NCBI RefSeq assembly: GCF_940670685.1
Contig: NZ_OW711693.1
Coordinates: forward strand, 2,170,001 to 2,234,000
Length of the DNA stretch: 64,000 bases
Reading direction: 5' to 3'
DNA from: Anaeropeptidivorans aminofermentans
Lineage (GTDB): Bacteria > Bacillota > Clostridia > Lachnospirales > UBA5962
Position 1 is the stretch's first letter. Each line of letters begins with the position of its first letter. A program made the translations under genes and the position numbers. Under the pieces are notes generated by a model. It saw nothing but the letters and a program-made list of their open reading frames with translations, made no database searches and was not told the DNA's origin. Shown piece by piece: positions 8,870-17,710 of this stretch.

Positions 8870-9649
8870 TTATACTTTCGAACGCTCCATTTTTAAGTGT
8901 AATATAACCGAACTGAAAATTGCCGGTAAAAGTACAAATGACAAAAACCTCAGCACAAAAAAGCTGCCGTTGGCTTCTAACAGCTGACGTGATGGGGCTA
9001 GTAATTGAGTAAATGTCATTAATGCTGCATGAAATCCCATGGAAAACGAAATGCTTCTGCTTAGCATACGAAAATAACCCAGTAAAAATCCAAATCCGGG
9101 AATAAAAAGCAGCTGCTCCTGAGAATAAAGAGAACCTATAAAAAAAGCAAACAGTGTAAACAATACGGTTTGCACGAAGAGCGCTACCCAAGGTGAATAG
9201 TGTTCTTCTAAGCTAGAGAAAATGTAACCTCTGATAATTTCTTCAGGAAAAGCCTCAATCAGAAAAACAGCGGCGAATAAGATAAACGCCTGTGAAATGA
9301 GTGTAGCTGATGAAACCTGCGGTTGAATTGTAACAAATCCAGCAATGGCAAAAATTGAAATACTTATCACAGCGGGTATTATCCAACAAAGAAATCCACT
9401 GCCGAAACCTTTTAGATTGCCAAAAAAGATATTCCATGACAAAGCCATCTTTTTCTTTTCGATATGGTCTATGGCAAAAATCAGGATACAGACCAGTACA
9501 GAAGTAAAAATACCTGCAGCAATATGCCGGAATATATTCTCTCCCAGGGCTGCTCCGCCAAAAAACAGCAACATCAAACGCCAAATTACTATGGATATAA
9601 TAAATACAGCCGTTATTCTGCCAATCGCTTTCTTTTTATCTAAGGCCAT
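8870..9649 (-). CDS. CPBP family intramembrane glutamic endopeptidase
   Basis: 259 residues with about seven hydrophobic segments. The CPBP (Abi/Rce1-like) motif EExxxR is EEIIR (E136, E137, R140), followed by FSMGFH with the conserved His near residue 208. This family includes CAAX prenyl proteases and bacteriocin self-immunity proteins that cleave within the membrane. AGGAGTG lies 7 bases before the ATG. There is no bacteriocin gene nearby, so the role is open. It is not in an operon with the AlaX-L gene, which runs the other way. Confidence 0.88.
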   Translation of the reverse strand: MALDKKKAIGRITAVFIISIVIWRLMLLFFGGAALGENIFRHIAAGIFTSVLVCILIFAIDHIEKKKMALSWNIFFGNLKGFGSGFLCWIIPAVISISIFAIAGFVTIQPQVSSATLISQAFILFAAVFLIEAFPEEIIRGYIFSSLEEHYSPWVALFVQTVLFTLFAFFIGSLYSQEQLLFIPGFGFLLGYFRMLSRSISFSMGFHAALMTFTQLLAPSRQLLEANGSFFVLRFLSFVLLPAIFSSVILHLKMERSKV

Positions 9650-9726
9650 GCTGTCACTCCTATTCCTTAGGGCTAAAATATAATATTAGTTTAAGTATAT
9701 CATATTTCTGCTGTATAAACAAAACA

Positions 9727-9747
9727 AGCTGCCCCTATGGCAGCCCA
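9727..9747 (-). terminator. Probable terminator of the toroid-protein gene
   Basis: GCTGCC/GGCAGC hairpin with a CCTAT loop. On the minus strand it is followed by TTGTTTTGTTT. It lies 125 bp downstream of the stop at 9872. Confidence 0.6.
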
Positions 9748-9871
9748 TTTTTCTCTTTATAACCTTTCAGGAATCCTTCATAGCAGCATTAGCAGTAAAA
9801 AATGCTTTCATTTTCTTTATTCTCATTATCTTTAGCGCTGTAGTTAGCACACAATATTGCAATAATGTGCA

Positions 9872-10711
9872 TTATTGATCTTTACTTAGATTAAACATGA
9901 TTTCCTGATAACGTTTTGTCGCCAATATACTCGGCTCGCCTTTCTTGCAAAAAGAGAGTTTTGCAAGTGTTGGAACAACCCGCTCAACTACGATTTTATC
10001 ATTGACCAGCTTATCTTGCAGCGCTTCCAACGCTTCCAAAAACCGTTTATCCTTCTTTGCTTTATTATAAAACGACAAAACATAAACATACTGAAACAGA
10101 TTATAATTGCCAAAGGGGTATTCGACCTGCATAAACAATGTTCCTATGCCATAATGACAAGGGCCAATCGGTTTCCTTATTATCCAATGCTCTAATAAAA
10201 ATTCTACTGCTCTGTCAAGCGCCGGTTCATTATTAAGATACTCACTGAAGCGAAAAGCGTTTAAAGCAGTTAAGGTTGGCCATGCATTCGAATATTCTGT
10301 TTCCGGGCCGCGCCCAAAGGAAAACTTATTGCACCGCCAACCGCCGTCAACGTATTGTGTTTGTAAAAAATACTGGAGCGTTTTTTGCAGTCTTTCATCA
10401 GATTGATATCCCATCCGGCAAAGCAAATAAGCGGCGGAGGCTGTATGGCACGGAAGAATTCCACTTTTGGGATAGAGCTTAAAACGCCCATCTTCTTTCC
10501 ATGTGCTAAAGAATAACTGAGAAACTTCTTTCAAGATTGGTTCGGTAGGTTCAACCCCCAACTCCAGCAACATAAGTGCACTGTTATATGCCGAAAAGGG
10601 AGAGCCCTTCAGCAATCGTTTATCGGACGTAGTCCAATAGTCTGCTCCGCCGTCATACCGATGTGATAGAATTGCTTCGACATCGGCTCGATATCGGGTA
10701 TCAACTGCCAT
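9872..10711 (-). CDS. Prenyltransferase/squalene-cyclase-like alpha/alpha-toroid protein
   Basis: 279 residues, no signal peptide. It has repeated helical-hairpin units, with YVDGGWRCN at about 119-127 resembling the QxxDGxW turn of terpene cyclase and prenyltransferase toroids, and further repeats around AYNSALMLLELG and NAWPTLTALNAF. No DxDD or zinc-binding triad typical of active squalene-hopene cyclase or protein prenyltransferase is evident, so enzyme activity is unproven. Codon use is visibly richer in G and C at third positions than in flanking housekeeping genes. It lies 246 bp downstream of the tocopherol-cyclase-like gene on the same strand and may be functionally linked. Confidence 0.7.
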   Translation of the reverse strand: MAVDTRYRADVEAILSHRYDGGADYWTTSDKRLLKGSPFSAYNSALMLLELGVEPTEPILKEVSQLFFSTWKEDGRFKLYPKSGILPCHTASAAYLLCRMGYQSDERLQKTLQYFLQTQYVDGGWRCNKFSFGRGPETEYSNAWPTLTALNAFRFSEYLNNEPALDRAVEFLLEHWIIRKPIGPCHYGIGTLFMQVEYPFGNYNLFQYVYVLSFYNKAKKDKRFLEALEALQDKLVNDKIVVERVVPTLAKLSFCKKGEPSILATKRYQEIMFNLSKDQ

Positions 10712-10817
10712 TTTTTCACCTCAACACATAAAAGTTCACTGCATATTATATTTCTAATGTGCCTCTATTTATTGGCTTCATTATATCATAGATTGCAGCC
10801 CGCAGTCTATTGCAAGA

Positions 10818-10847
10818 AGCCCTTACTAAGCAAGCTTAGAAAGGGCT
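10818..10847. repeat. Strong hairpin between the cyclase-like genes
   Basis: AGCCCTT-a-CTAAGC pairs with GCTTAG-a-AAGGGCT around AA. There is no clear T-run on the minus strand. It could be a terminator or processing site after the 10958 gene. Confidence 0.6.
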
Positions 10848-10957
10848 ATGAGCTCTAAATAATGTTTAAGCACAGTAAATAAGTCTAAACTAATCCAAAT
10901 TTGAAGGCAAAACCAAAACATAAGTTCACTGTCTTGTATATGTCTAATTCATGTATA

Positions 10958-11839
10958 TCAATTTCCCCAGTTGTTTTCAAAGCTTGCTTGCTCACTTTCA
11001 AAATCAAATAGAATCCTGTCATTATTCATACATTTGTATCTTACCACACAGGAGGCGCTTTCCCGAATGGTGCGAACCATACTGCCCTTATGTGGTGCAT
11101 ATAAAGACTGACTGTTCTCTTTGAGCAGTTGAATTTCTAGTAGAATATTTCCTTGCCTTAGCAAAATACAGCCTTTACTGACGTGCAGCGGCTTCGCCCC
11201 GAGATAGGTGGCAATCCGATACTCCTTTTCGTTGAGAAAAAGAAATCCAATACAGCCGATAAAAGAAAATCCGCCAAATGGGATATCAGCAATGGAAAGC
11301 ATAATGCTGCCGTTTTTCCAACTGCACTGGGTCCAAACATAACGTTTCGGAAATGAGGTACCCCTATCTCCCTCAATATACCCATAGCCGTTTTCAAAAA
11401 GAAATGATCTGCCATTGATAGTCAGAGCTCCGTCCACACTATGAAACAAGCTCACCACAGTATGCCGGCACTCCATAAAGGGCACCCGGCAAAACGGCCC
11501 CATGATGTCATAAGAAGGAGGCGTCAGCGGCCTAAAGCGCAAAGAGCCCTGCAAATCACATTCTTTCGATTTGACATTCAATCTGCACCCGGATGAAGAG
11601 AACACACATTCTCCCAAGCGAACAAAAAAACTCTTGCGGCTTATATATAAGGAATCCGCAGGAAAGGGAATATTATAGGATTGCTGGTCATGAATCACTT
11701 GCAAAGATGCGGAAGCCTCTCCTTTTTCATTGGCATGAAAGGCAGGAATAAGCGCTATAGTTTCTTTTCTGTTTTGTTGTTTTAGATACCATCCTTCGAA
11801 ATACCTCCGGCTATGATTTTTATTGAAAAACTCATTCAT
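10958..11839 (-). CDS. Tocopherol-cyclase-like (TTC/CrtC-lipocalin fold) protein
   Basis: 293 residues. Opens with NHSRRYFEGWYLKQQ, the FEGWYfK signature of the tocopherol cyclase-like family, followed by GPF and FxEC blocks, ENGYGYIEGDRGTSFP (about 149-164) and WTQCSWKNGSIMLSIADIP. The family fold is a double lipocalin-type barrel; in plants it closes the chromanol ring. The substrate in anaerobic Clostridia is unknown, since they make no tocopherol. It overlaps the upstream Rieske/FAD gene by 8 bp, so the two are translated together. It shares the GC-richer composition of its neighbours. Confidence 0.8.
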   Translation of the reverse strand: MNEFFNKNHSRRYFEGWYLKQQNRKETIALIPAFHANEKGEASASLQVIHDQQSYNIPFPADSLYISRKSFFVRLGECVFSSSGCRLNVKSKECDLQGSLRFRPLTPPSYDIMGPFCRVPFMECRHTVVSLFHSVDGALTINGRSFLFENGYGYIEGDRGTSFPKRYVWTQCSWKNGSIMLSIADIPFGGFSFIGCIGFLFLNEKEYRIATYLGAKPLHVSKGCILLRQGNILLEIQLLKENSQSLYAPHKGSMVRTIRESASCVVRYKCMNNDRILFDFESEQASFENNWGN

Positions 11840-13286
11840 TGGTAATGACCTCCAGATTTACTTGAGCAGGATTGTTTAAGAGATTACCCTTGTAATCAAA
11901 ACGGGAGCCATGGCAGGGGCAATCCCAGCTTTTCTCATCAGGATTCCATTCCAACTGGCAGCCTAGATGCGGGCAGCGAATGGAAACAGCAAATATATTT
12001 TCCTGTTCATCCTTATACACACCAATTTTTTTATCGTTATATTCGACAACTCCGCCGTGCCCTGCTGGCAATGCCGCCACATTTTCCTGAGGGAGTGAAA
12101 AAACCTGTTTAGATAGCCCTTTTATAGCTTGTCCTGCCTCCGTTAAAAATGTTTTTGCAGAAGGAGCGGGCGTAAATCGCAAAGGTGAGAATATTTCCCC
12201 ATAGGGGTAATCGATGCCGGCAATTTTATCGGAGATTAACATTGCAGCCACCATACTGCTCGTCATACCCCATTTGCCAAATCCTGTTGCCACATACCAA
12301 TTGGGTGTTGAAGAAGCAAACTGACCAATATAAGGAACACTATCCAGTGTCATGCAATCCTGCGCTGACCATTGTGTTATTTCTTTGCTTTGAGGATAAA
12401 ATTGGGCGGATTTTTCCCGCAGAAAGGAATATTTGCCTCCGGCGGAATTTTCTCCTGTGCGATGCCCTCCCCCGCCAAGCAAAAGCGTATCATGGAAGCT
12501 GCGAAAGGATAATGCTTCCGTATCTACGCCAAGGTACATACCTTCCAGCTCAGCAGCTTTTTCCAACGCTAAAACATAACTGCGCTCCTGATGCATCCGT
12601 GCAAAATAAAATCCCGGCATATTCAAAAATGGGAAGTGGGAGGCAAAAATAATATGCTTTGCCGTAACCGTGCCATGTTCCGTTAAAATGCGATTCTCCT
12701 CTACGGTTATGACTTTAGTATTCTCAAAAATGCTGAGACTTTCAGAAATCGACTGTAAAAAATCAAGGGGATGAAATTGCGCCTGTCCATAAAACTTCAC
12801 GGCTCCCGCCACGGAAAAAGGCAGCTCCGTTTGGGTAGTAAACTCTGCATGGATTCCTAAACGGCTGGCGGCGTCCGTTTCCTGCTCGAGCATCTGTATG
12901 TCCTCCGGGCTTTGAGAGTATAAATAAGAGGGACATTCTTTAAAAGAGCAATCTATATTTTGCCCCTGAATAATACGTCGGTACTCCTCAATCGCTTGCT
13001 GATTGGCCTGGGCATATTGCCTTGCTTTGTCCTCTCCGAAATCCTTTATTAATTTGCTGTAAATGACATTATGCTGTGATGTGATTTTAGCGGTAGTATT
13101 TTTTGTTTGGCCGCTTCCGATTTTATCCGCTTCCAGCACAATGGTATTAACATTATGCTGATTCAAGAAAAATGCTATCAATATGCCTGCCAACCCTCCG
13201 CCAATCACCGCAGCTTCCGTGGTTAAATCTCCTTGCAATGCAGGAAATTTCTGTAGATGACTTGTTTTACTCCATATAGACTCCAC
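11832..13286 (-). CDS. FAD-dependent oxidoreductase (DAO family) with C-terminal Rieske domain
   Basis: 484 residues. An N-terminal Rossmann FAD motif VIGGGLAG (G29-G34) is followed by the DAO catalytic domain. A C-terminal Rieske [2Fe-2S] site has C438-P-H440 and C456-P-C458-H459, with the HGSRFD tail. This fusion is known from clostridial and Bacillus proteins of unknown substrate; it probably passes electrons from an oxidised amine or alcohol to the cluster. The start is GTG at 13286 with AAGGTG 8 bases upstream; no in-frame ATG is nearby. It is the first gene of the pair with the tocopherol-cyclase-like protein. Higher GC than flanks suggests acquisition by transfer. Confidence 0.88.
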   Translation of the reverse strand: MESIWSKTSHLQKFPALQGDLTTEAAVIGGGLAGILIAFFLNQHNVNTIVLEADKIGSGQTKNTTAKITSQHNVIYSKLIKDFGEDKARQYAQANQQAIEEYRRIIQGQNIDCSFKECPSYLYSQSPEDIQMLEQETDAASRLGIHAEFTTQTELPFSVAGAVKFYGQAQFHPLDFLQSISESLSIFENTKVITVEENRILTEHGTVTAKHIIFASHFPFLNMPGFYFARMHQERSYVLALEKAAELEGMYLGVDTEALSFRSFHDTLLLGGGGHRTGENSAGGKYSFLREKSAQFYPQSKEITQWSAQDCMTLDSVPYIGQFASSTPNWYVATGFGKWGMTSSMVAAMLISDKIAGIDYPYGEIFSPLRFTPAPSAKTFLTEAGQAIKGLSKQVFSLPQENVAALPAGHGGVVEYNDKKIGVYKDEQENIFAVSIRCPHLGCQLEWNPDEKSWDCPCHGSRFDYKGNLLNNPAQVNLEVITNE

Positions 13287-13424
13287 TTAACTTCACCTTC
13301 CTTCGTATATATCTATCAAACTTGAAAACAGTCTCTTTGTTTTTAAGCTTAATAAGTTTCCTTTCGTTTATCATAAATAAATTTGATTTTTTCAAGTTTA
13401 TTTACGATATTGTGCAACAATATC

Positions 13425-13562
13425 ATAGTAAATTTAAAGTTAACCAGTAGCAAAGCGGTATATTCATGCAAGCTCAAAACTGTACGGTTTCCAAAGGAAA
13501 TCTGTGTTTTAAGCCTGCTGGGAATAGACTTTTGCTACTTCTCCATAATAAATTTACTTTAT
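13425..13562. repeat. Family A repeat, copy 3 (near-complete)
   Basis: Begins CATAGTAAATTTAAAGTTAA and ends AATAAATTTACTTTA. The inner palindrome is GGTTTCCAAAGGAAAT. The reverse complement of the copy at 51428-51566 aligns along the whole length with only scattered mismatches, which defines the family. Confidence 0.88.
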
Positions 13563-13664
13563 ACTTGAATTAGCATGAAATAATAGCATTGCCAAATTAC
13601 TTTTCTCTTATTCTATACCCCTTAGACCAAATACTTACTGTGAAATAAAAGCAATTTGACTACA
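13562..13664. repeat. Family B repeat, copy 2, abutting family A copy 3
   Basis: Starts TACTTGAATTAGCATGAAAT. Arms GCCAAATTACTTTT and AAAAGCAATTTGAC. It begins exactly where family A copy 3 ends. Confidence 0.82.
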
Positions 13665-14090
13665 CTCCAATAAGAAAATTGTACTTTCAGATAATCAAAT
13701 ATCAAAAGATTAATTCTTCCGGACAATAGTGAAAAATACACATAGACCAGTATTCAATGCCTATCAGTATATGTTTATAGCAAATCCTTTTGATAGTCTC
13801 AAACTCAATATTGTTTCTATTGCCAGTTATAATAAAATGAAACAGTAACTTTTTCCACAACCATAGTATCTTCAATTAAATAAATTTTATTGCTTTAAAA
13901 TATAATTAAATAAATTTTTTCACTACTCTAAAGCTATATTTCAATACAAGTATAAAATCATTTTTACAAAATAAGATTATTTAAAGGTAAGCTATACCTA
14001 ATAAAGATACTTATCTTATCAGGACGACGACAGAAAACAAGTCTCATTCCATTAAAACGGTTGCTAGAACAAGCCAATTTTTTAAAAGAA

Positions 14091-14132
14091 AAGTCGCCTG
14101 TCAAACCATAAAAATGGTTTAACAAGCGACTT
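14091..14132. terminator. Orphan bidirectional terminator-like hairpin
   Basis: Nested stems GTCGC/GCGAC, TGT/ACA and AAACCAT/ATGGTTT, flanked by AA and TTT. No intact gene ends here on either strand, so it is probably left over from a lost gene. Confidence 0.6.
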
Positions 14133-14234
14133 TCAAACTTGGTATTGGCGGTGAATTTGCATATTTGGATGGCAGCATATGGATAGCGCAAGCGCAAAAG
14201 CATTGTTGCCCTGCAATATGCTTAGCAGTGAAAC

Positions 14235-14760
14235 TTATGATAAAATCAGATTAATAAAATTATACCAGCCCTTATTATATATAGAATGCAAGTGTTTCAT
14301 ATTCTTTAGCCAATATAGCTTTCCGCTTATTGCAACAAACTTATCCCAATATACGCCGGTATTTGCAAAGGAAAGATAGTCTTTTTGTTTAATGAAATCT
14401 CTTTCGGCTATAGCTTGTTTAAGTTGGTATTTAGCTTTTAAATATCTTTCAGAAGAGAGCATCAAACTCACAATCTTTATGTTATGGGCAAAACCATCAT
14501 CAAAAGCAATATCCAAAATGCTTTTTTCACTATTCCGAACCTCTTTTAGTGTAAAGGTTAATTTTCTATGCCGCAGATAATTTCTAAATTACATACCCAA
14601 TATTTCTTTGAATTTTCTCGTTGTATAAAATTCGGAATAACCCAGCTTGCGAGAAAGAAAGCGTAGTGCCAAAGCTTCATCATTATAATTTTTAATACAT
14701 TTGTCAATTTCATCAATGATTATTTGAATTTGTTTCTGCCACTCGTACTTTCGTCTGCCA
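14235..14760 (-). pseudogene. AraC-family transcriptional regulator, broken
   Basis: Reading on the minus strand from about 14744, the frame gives EWQKQIQIIIDEIDKCIKNY, then a segment with LRFLSRKLGYSEFY and RKFKEILGM. These are the first helix-turn-helix of a clostridial AraC protein. An in-frame TAA at 14589-14591 interrupts it where the family usually has Gln. The frame continues with FRNYLRHRKL and ILDIAFDDGF, the second helix-turn-helix. Where the family has SSHEAFTRAF, the sequence switches to an unrelated stretch (YLSFANTGVYWDKF) to the stop at 14235. One nonsense change plus a replaced 3-prime end indicates a dead gene, perhaps fused to another relic. Confidence 0.75.
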
Positions 14761-15225
14761 CCTCGTTTTAACCACCCTAGAGTAACAGAACTTGCAGTGC
14801 CTGATTTTACTTGCTGAAAACTCCGAGAAAGTAAATTATCTTCGTACTGTAGCTCAAAGTCGGATTTAAAACCACAGAATTTATTATATTATAAGCGTAG
14901 TTTTTCTTCATACATTTCCCAGAGGAAAATGTATATTTCACAACCTGCGAAAATTTTGTACCTGAATAAGTTCATATATAATAACCAGTTTGTGATTATT
15001 ATATCTTATTTTCAACCCATGTGTATTAAACGCTTTGCCGTCCATTCCGACTATCAAGCCTGTCAATAGACGGGTAGTATTTTTACCGCGTCATTACACC
15101 ACTGAAAATGGGAAATAGAATAAAACAATCCTGCTCCCGTTTTTGCCTAATAGTGACGGCAGGGAATTTTGCTTGCTGGGAAGTATCCTAAATCCTTTTC
15201 TCTTGTATGAAAATACACCTTTTTC

Positions 15226-15271
15226 TTGACATTAGAATCATATATGATAATATTATCATATATGATTCTAA
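15226..15271 (+). promoter_or_regulatory. Promoter overlapped by a perfect 40-bp palindromic operator
   Basis: A -35 TTGACA (15226-15231) is followed after 16 bp by TAATAT. From 15232 to 15271 the sequence is a perfect inverted repeat with no spacer; each half is 20 bases, starting TTAGAATCATATATGATA. It covers the spacer, -10 and start-site region. GGAGG follows at 15273. The layout is what an autorepressed HTH gene would show, with the dimeric repressor blocking RNA polymerase. Confidence 0.85.
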
Positions 15272-15286
15272 TGGAGGGACACAAAC

Positions 15287-15826
15287 ATGCAAAACAAGGC
15301 AGATGTGATACTTAATCCCATAAGGCTACGTATTATCCAGTATGTAGCACACAATATGCCTGTGACTGTTGCTCAAATAGCAAGGGCTATATCGGATATT
15401 TCAAAAGCGACGTTATACAGGCATGTACGAATTTTAGTGGATAATGAAATTCTAATTGTTATTGGACAGAAAAAAATACGCGGTACGCTCGAACAAAGCT
15501 ATTCTCTTAATCTACAAAAAATCAATTCAGCCGGACAAGAAAGTACCGCAGAAACACAAGCACTTGTTTATTCTATTCTGGGAAAACTCATAGAGGATTT
15601 TGGACAATATTTTAGCACAGATACCGCAAATCCAGTTGAAGATAGGTTGTTCGTGGGAACAAATACATTGTATTTGAATAATGGCAGCTTTGATGATTTT
15701 GTTCAGGATATTTATGCAGTTGTAGAAAAATACAGTCAATTACCTGCAGACAAAAACGGAAAAGCGCGAATGGTTACATTTGTGTCGTCCCCGGCATCTG
15801 CGGAAAACGATATGGCGAGGGAGTAG
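15287..15826 (+). CDS. ArsR-like winged-helix transcriptional regulator
   Basis: 179 residues. The N-terminal winged helix (about 5-75) reads VILNPIRLRIIQYV, then VTVAQIARAISDISKATLYRHVRILVDNEIL, typical of ArsR/YdfH-type DNA-binding domains. The C-terminal half has no recognised ligand domain. GGAGGG lies 9 bases before the ATG. The gene sits directly behind a perfect 40-bp palindrome inside its promoter, so it probably represses itself and the membrane protein gene 5 bp downstream. No metal-binding cysteine motif of classical ArsR is seen. The inducing signal is unknown. Confidence 0.82.
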   Translation: MQNKADVILNPIRLRIIQYVAHNMPVTVAQIARAISDISKATLYRHVRILVDNEILIVIGQKKIRGTLEQSYSLNLQKINSAGQESTAETQALVYSILGKLIEDFGQYFSTDTANPVEDRLFVGTNTLYLNNGSFDDFVQDIYAVVEKYSQLPADKNGKARMVTFVSSPASAENDMARE

Positions 15827-15831
15827 TTTTT

Positions 15832-16344
15832 ATGGTTAGAAATGTACGAAAGTGGATTAGCTTAATAGCGGCAGTAGTATTATATTATGTCATTCACGAA
15901 GGAGCACATTTGATTTTCGCATTATTGTTTGGTACGTTCAAAAAAATACAGTTTGTTTATTGGGGTATAGGCATTCAAATTGTAGTAGATGCAGCAGTTA
16001 TGTCGGATATGCAGTTATTTGTGTTCGGCATTGCCGGAGTGGCCGCTACCTTAATTGCAGGCTATATTTTTGTATGGAAAAGAAACAGTATTCTTAAGTC
16101 TACAAGCAAGGTAGTTAGGGCGGTTGCTTATTATTCTACCTTGATTTTCCTTTGCCTTGACCCGTTTTATCTTTCAATACTCTATCGTTTTGTGGGAGGC
16201 GGTGATATGAATTCGATTATACTTATAGGTATTCCCAAAATAGCTGCAACGATATTTTTCATAATTCTATTAGCCGCTAATTTAATCATCTTCATAAGAA
16301 TAATTTCCCCTGCTTATAAGAAAAGATTTACAGAAGACCAATAA
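15832..16344 (+). CDS. Small membrane protein with HExxH motif (M50-like), partner of the HTH regulator
   Basis: 170 residues, four to five predicted membrane helices. The first helix carries VIHEGAHLIFAL (H22-E23-x-x-H26), the zinc-protease motif placed within a membrane segment as in site-2 (M50) proteases. The usual distal Asp motif (LDG or NxxPxxPLDG) is not clear; NLIIF near the end does not match. It could be a minimal M50-like protease or a non-catalytic relative. It starts 5 bp after the regulator stop with GAGGGAG, so the two form an operon. A release protease paired with a repressor suggests a membrane-signalled switch (inference). Confidence 0.72.
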   Translation: MVRNVRKWISLIAAVVLYYVIHEGAHLIFALLFGTFKKIQFVYWGIGIQIVVDAAVMSDMQLFVFGIAGVAATLIAGYIFVWKRNSILKSTSKVVRAVAYYSTLIFLCLDPFYLSILYRFVGGGDMNSIILIGIPKIAATIFFIILLAANLIIFIRIISPAYKKRFTEDQ

Positions 16345-16350
16345 CAATGT

Positions 16351-16391
16351 AGCCATATAAGGCAATGCTTAATGCCTTGTCTTATATGGCT
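16351..16391 (+). terminator. Hairpin after the HTH/HExxH operon
   Basis: AGCCATATAAG/CTTATATGGCT outer stem with inner GGCA/TGCC. It starts 7 bp after the stop. There is no long T-run, so it may act with host factors or as an mRNA end stabiliser. Confidence 0.65.
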
Positions 16392-16684
16392 TAATAAGTA
16401 TATGGCGCAAGTCACTTTCGCAAAAAGAGCCTACCAATACTCTAAAAATAATGCTTTCCAAGGAATAATTTCAAAAGTGCTTTTTTACAATCTTTCAGAT
16501 GTTCATAACTTCCTTTTATAATTCTTACATTCAAAATTCACCGCCTAAAATACCAACAATCTAAAGTTCTCATCTGTTTCATTTTAATATAATTTGCTCA
16601 AAGACTATTTTATTTCATTATTAAGTAAACAAATACAGCACGAATTGCAACACGATTAATTGCACATACTATCCATGAGGTGAT

Positions 16685-16840
16685 ATGATGGCATCCTATG
16701 TATCCCCGGAACTCCGGGAAAAATTTGAAACACTTTCCATTGATTTAAAAAACAATATCCTAAAGCGCAATGTAAAGTTGAATTCTATTTATGACTTAAT
16801 AAACATTCTCGAAGTGATTTCAAAAGAGGCAAAAGAGTGA
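16685..16840 (+). CDS. Small hypothetical protein (51 residues)
   Basis: A short ORF with GAGGTGAT just before a double ATG. The product starts MMASYVSPELREKFETL and ends ISKEAKE. It is charged and predicted helical, with no membrane segment. Small proteins beginning this way are, from memory, common in clostridial mobile elements, but no function is known. A GCGGC/GCCGC hairpin lies 60 bp downstream. It stands isolated within the decayed island and may be the surviving gene of a lost element. Confidence 0.6.
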   Translation: MMASYVSPELREKFETLSIDLKNNILKRNVKLNSIYDLINILEVISKEAKE

Positions 16841-16899
16841 ATCTTCTGTCTCATCTATCTTTTATGAAAAGATACTTATCTTAAAACGAGTCCAGAAGA

Positions 16900-16922
16900 A
16901 AAGCGGCTTATAGGCCGCCTTT
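16900..16922 (+). terminator. Terminator-like hairpin after the 51-residue ORF
   Basis: AAGCGGC-TTATAG-GCCGCCTTT with A-rich sequence before and a short T-run after. The motif AAGATACTTATCTT stands 30 bp upstream, as at 13995. Confidence 0.6.
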
Positions 16923-17242
16923 CAATTAAGTCAATAGTTGCCTATTATAAATGCCGAAATAATATAAAAAGATAATCTTGCTATATAAGCTTAAGGTATA
17001 TTAAGCTTGCTCAATTTGTTTCCCCTATCTTTGTGTTGATACAGCTTCAATATGACGAGCCGGGCAATGGGTTGGCTATGCATACCTCAACAAAGAAGGA
17101 AATAGTAAGCTTCAAGACCATTTATGAAAAAACATACGAACTGGTTACATGCTTATATTATGGCTTCCAATCCAGGTACCGATAACAGTCTGAAAAGCAG
17201 ACATTAGCTGTACTGAAAAAAGGACATTTATTATGCCATTTA

Positions 17243-17501
17243 TTATGCTATAGGCACCAAAGCTGCCCCCTCTTTTGCAACACAAGAAGTCAACCACCCT
17301 GCCAGCTTATATGTAAGTAATACTAAGGCAATTACAGTAATCCAAATGAACGGAATAGTATCAGCCCAGATATCCAAACGAAATTAAGCTTCAAAAAATA
17401 TGATAAAGAGCACAATAATATTAATAGAAATAATTAATATTACAGCCATAAACAATACAAATTCTTTTTTTGCTGCGTAGTAACTTCATATAAAATTCCA
17501 T
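17243..17501 (-). pseudogene. Small two-helix membrane protein, frameshifted
   Basis: GGGGAG lies 10 bases before an ATG at 17501. The frame reads MEFYMKLLRSKK, then is lost at a run of seven A. One base over, it continues KEFVLFMAVILIISINIIVLFIIFFEA, meets a TAA, and continues in frame to DIWADTIPFIWITVIALVLL and a final TAA at 17243. Two hydrophobic segments are clear. A frameshift plus a nonsense codon in about 85 codons indicates a relic. No family is recognised. Confidence 0.6.
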
Positions 17502-17543
17502 ATTATATTTTCTCCCCTTCTTAAATATTGGAGCATAAAATAA

Positions 17544-17570
17544 AGCACGAAACATGGATCGTTTCGTGCT
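17544..17570 (-). terminator. Hairpin upstream of the membrane-protein relic
   Basis: Perfect arms AGCACGAAAC/GTTTCGTGCT around a 7-base loop. On the minus strand it is followed by TTTATTTTAT, so it can terminate leftward transcription coming from the DUF3788 gene. Confidence 0.7.
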
Positions 17571-17683
17571 GATTAATTACAGCACCAAATTATATTTTAC
17601 CTTATGTCGTCATTATAAAAAACAAAAAAATCAAGAAAACGTCACCGCAAATATTAATATATTTATATCCAGAAAAAATGAAA

Positions 17684-17710
17684 CCTCGATAATCCGAGGC
17701 TTTTATTTTT
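17684..17710. terminator. Terminator downstream of DUF3788 gene
   Basis: CCTCG/CGAGG stem with T-rich tracts on both strands (CTTTTATTTTT on +, TTTCATTTTTTCT on -). It lies about 50 bp past the stop at 17758. Confidence 0.7.

Larger units (their letters stand above)
13665..15225. other. Decayed intergenic island between oxidoreductase and HTH genes
   Basis: No intact gene is seen. It holds AT-rich sequence, a terminator-like hairpin at 14091-14132, remnants of an AraC-type gene (14235-14760), and an isolated hairpin ATACATTT-cccagag-gAAAATGTAT near 14908-14933 that resembles the palindromes of the tandem arrays. The motif AAAGATACTTATCTTA near 13995 recurs near 16868, each time with a terminator-like hairpin downstream, as if two ends of old inserted modules. 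Confidence 0.6.

Noticed and set aside
10270-12652. Frames of 68-155 codons opposite the toroid and Rieske genes
   Set aside because: They are antisense shadows of well-supported genes in the GC-richer region, without start signals.
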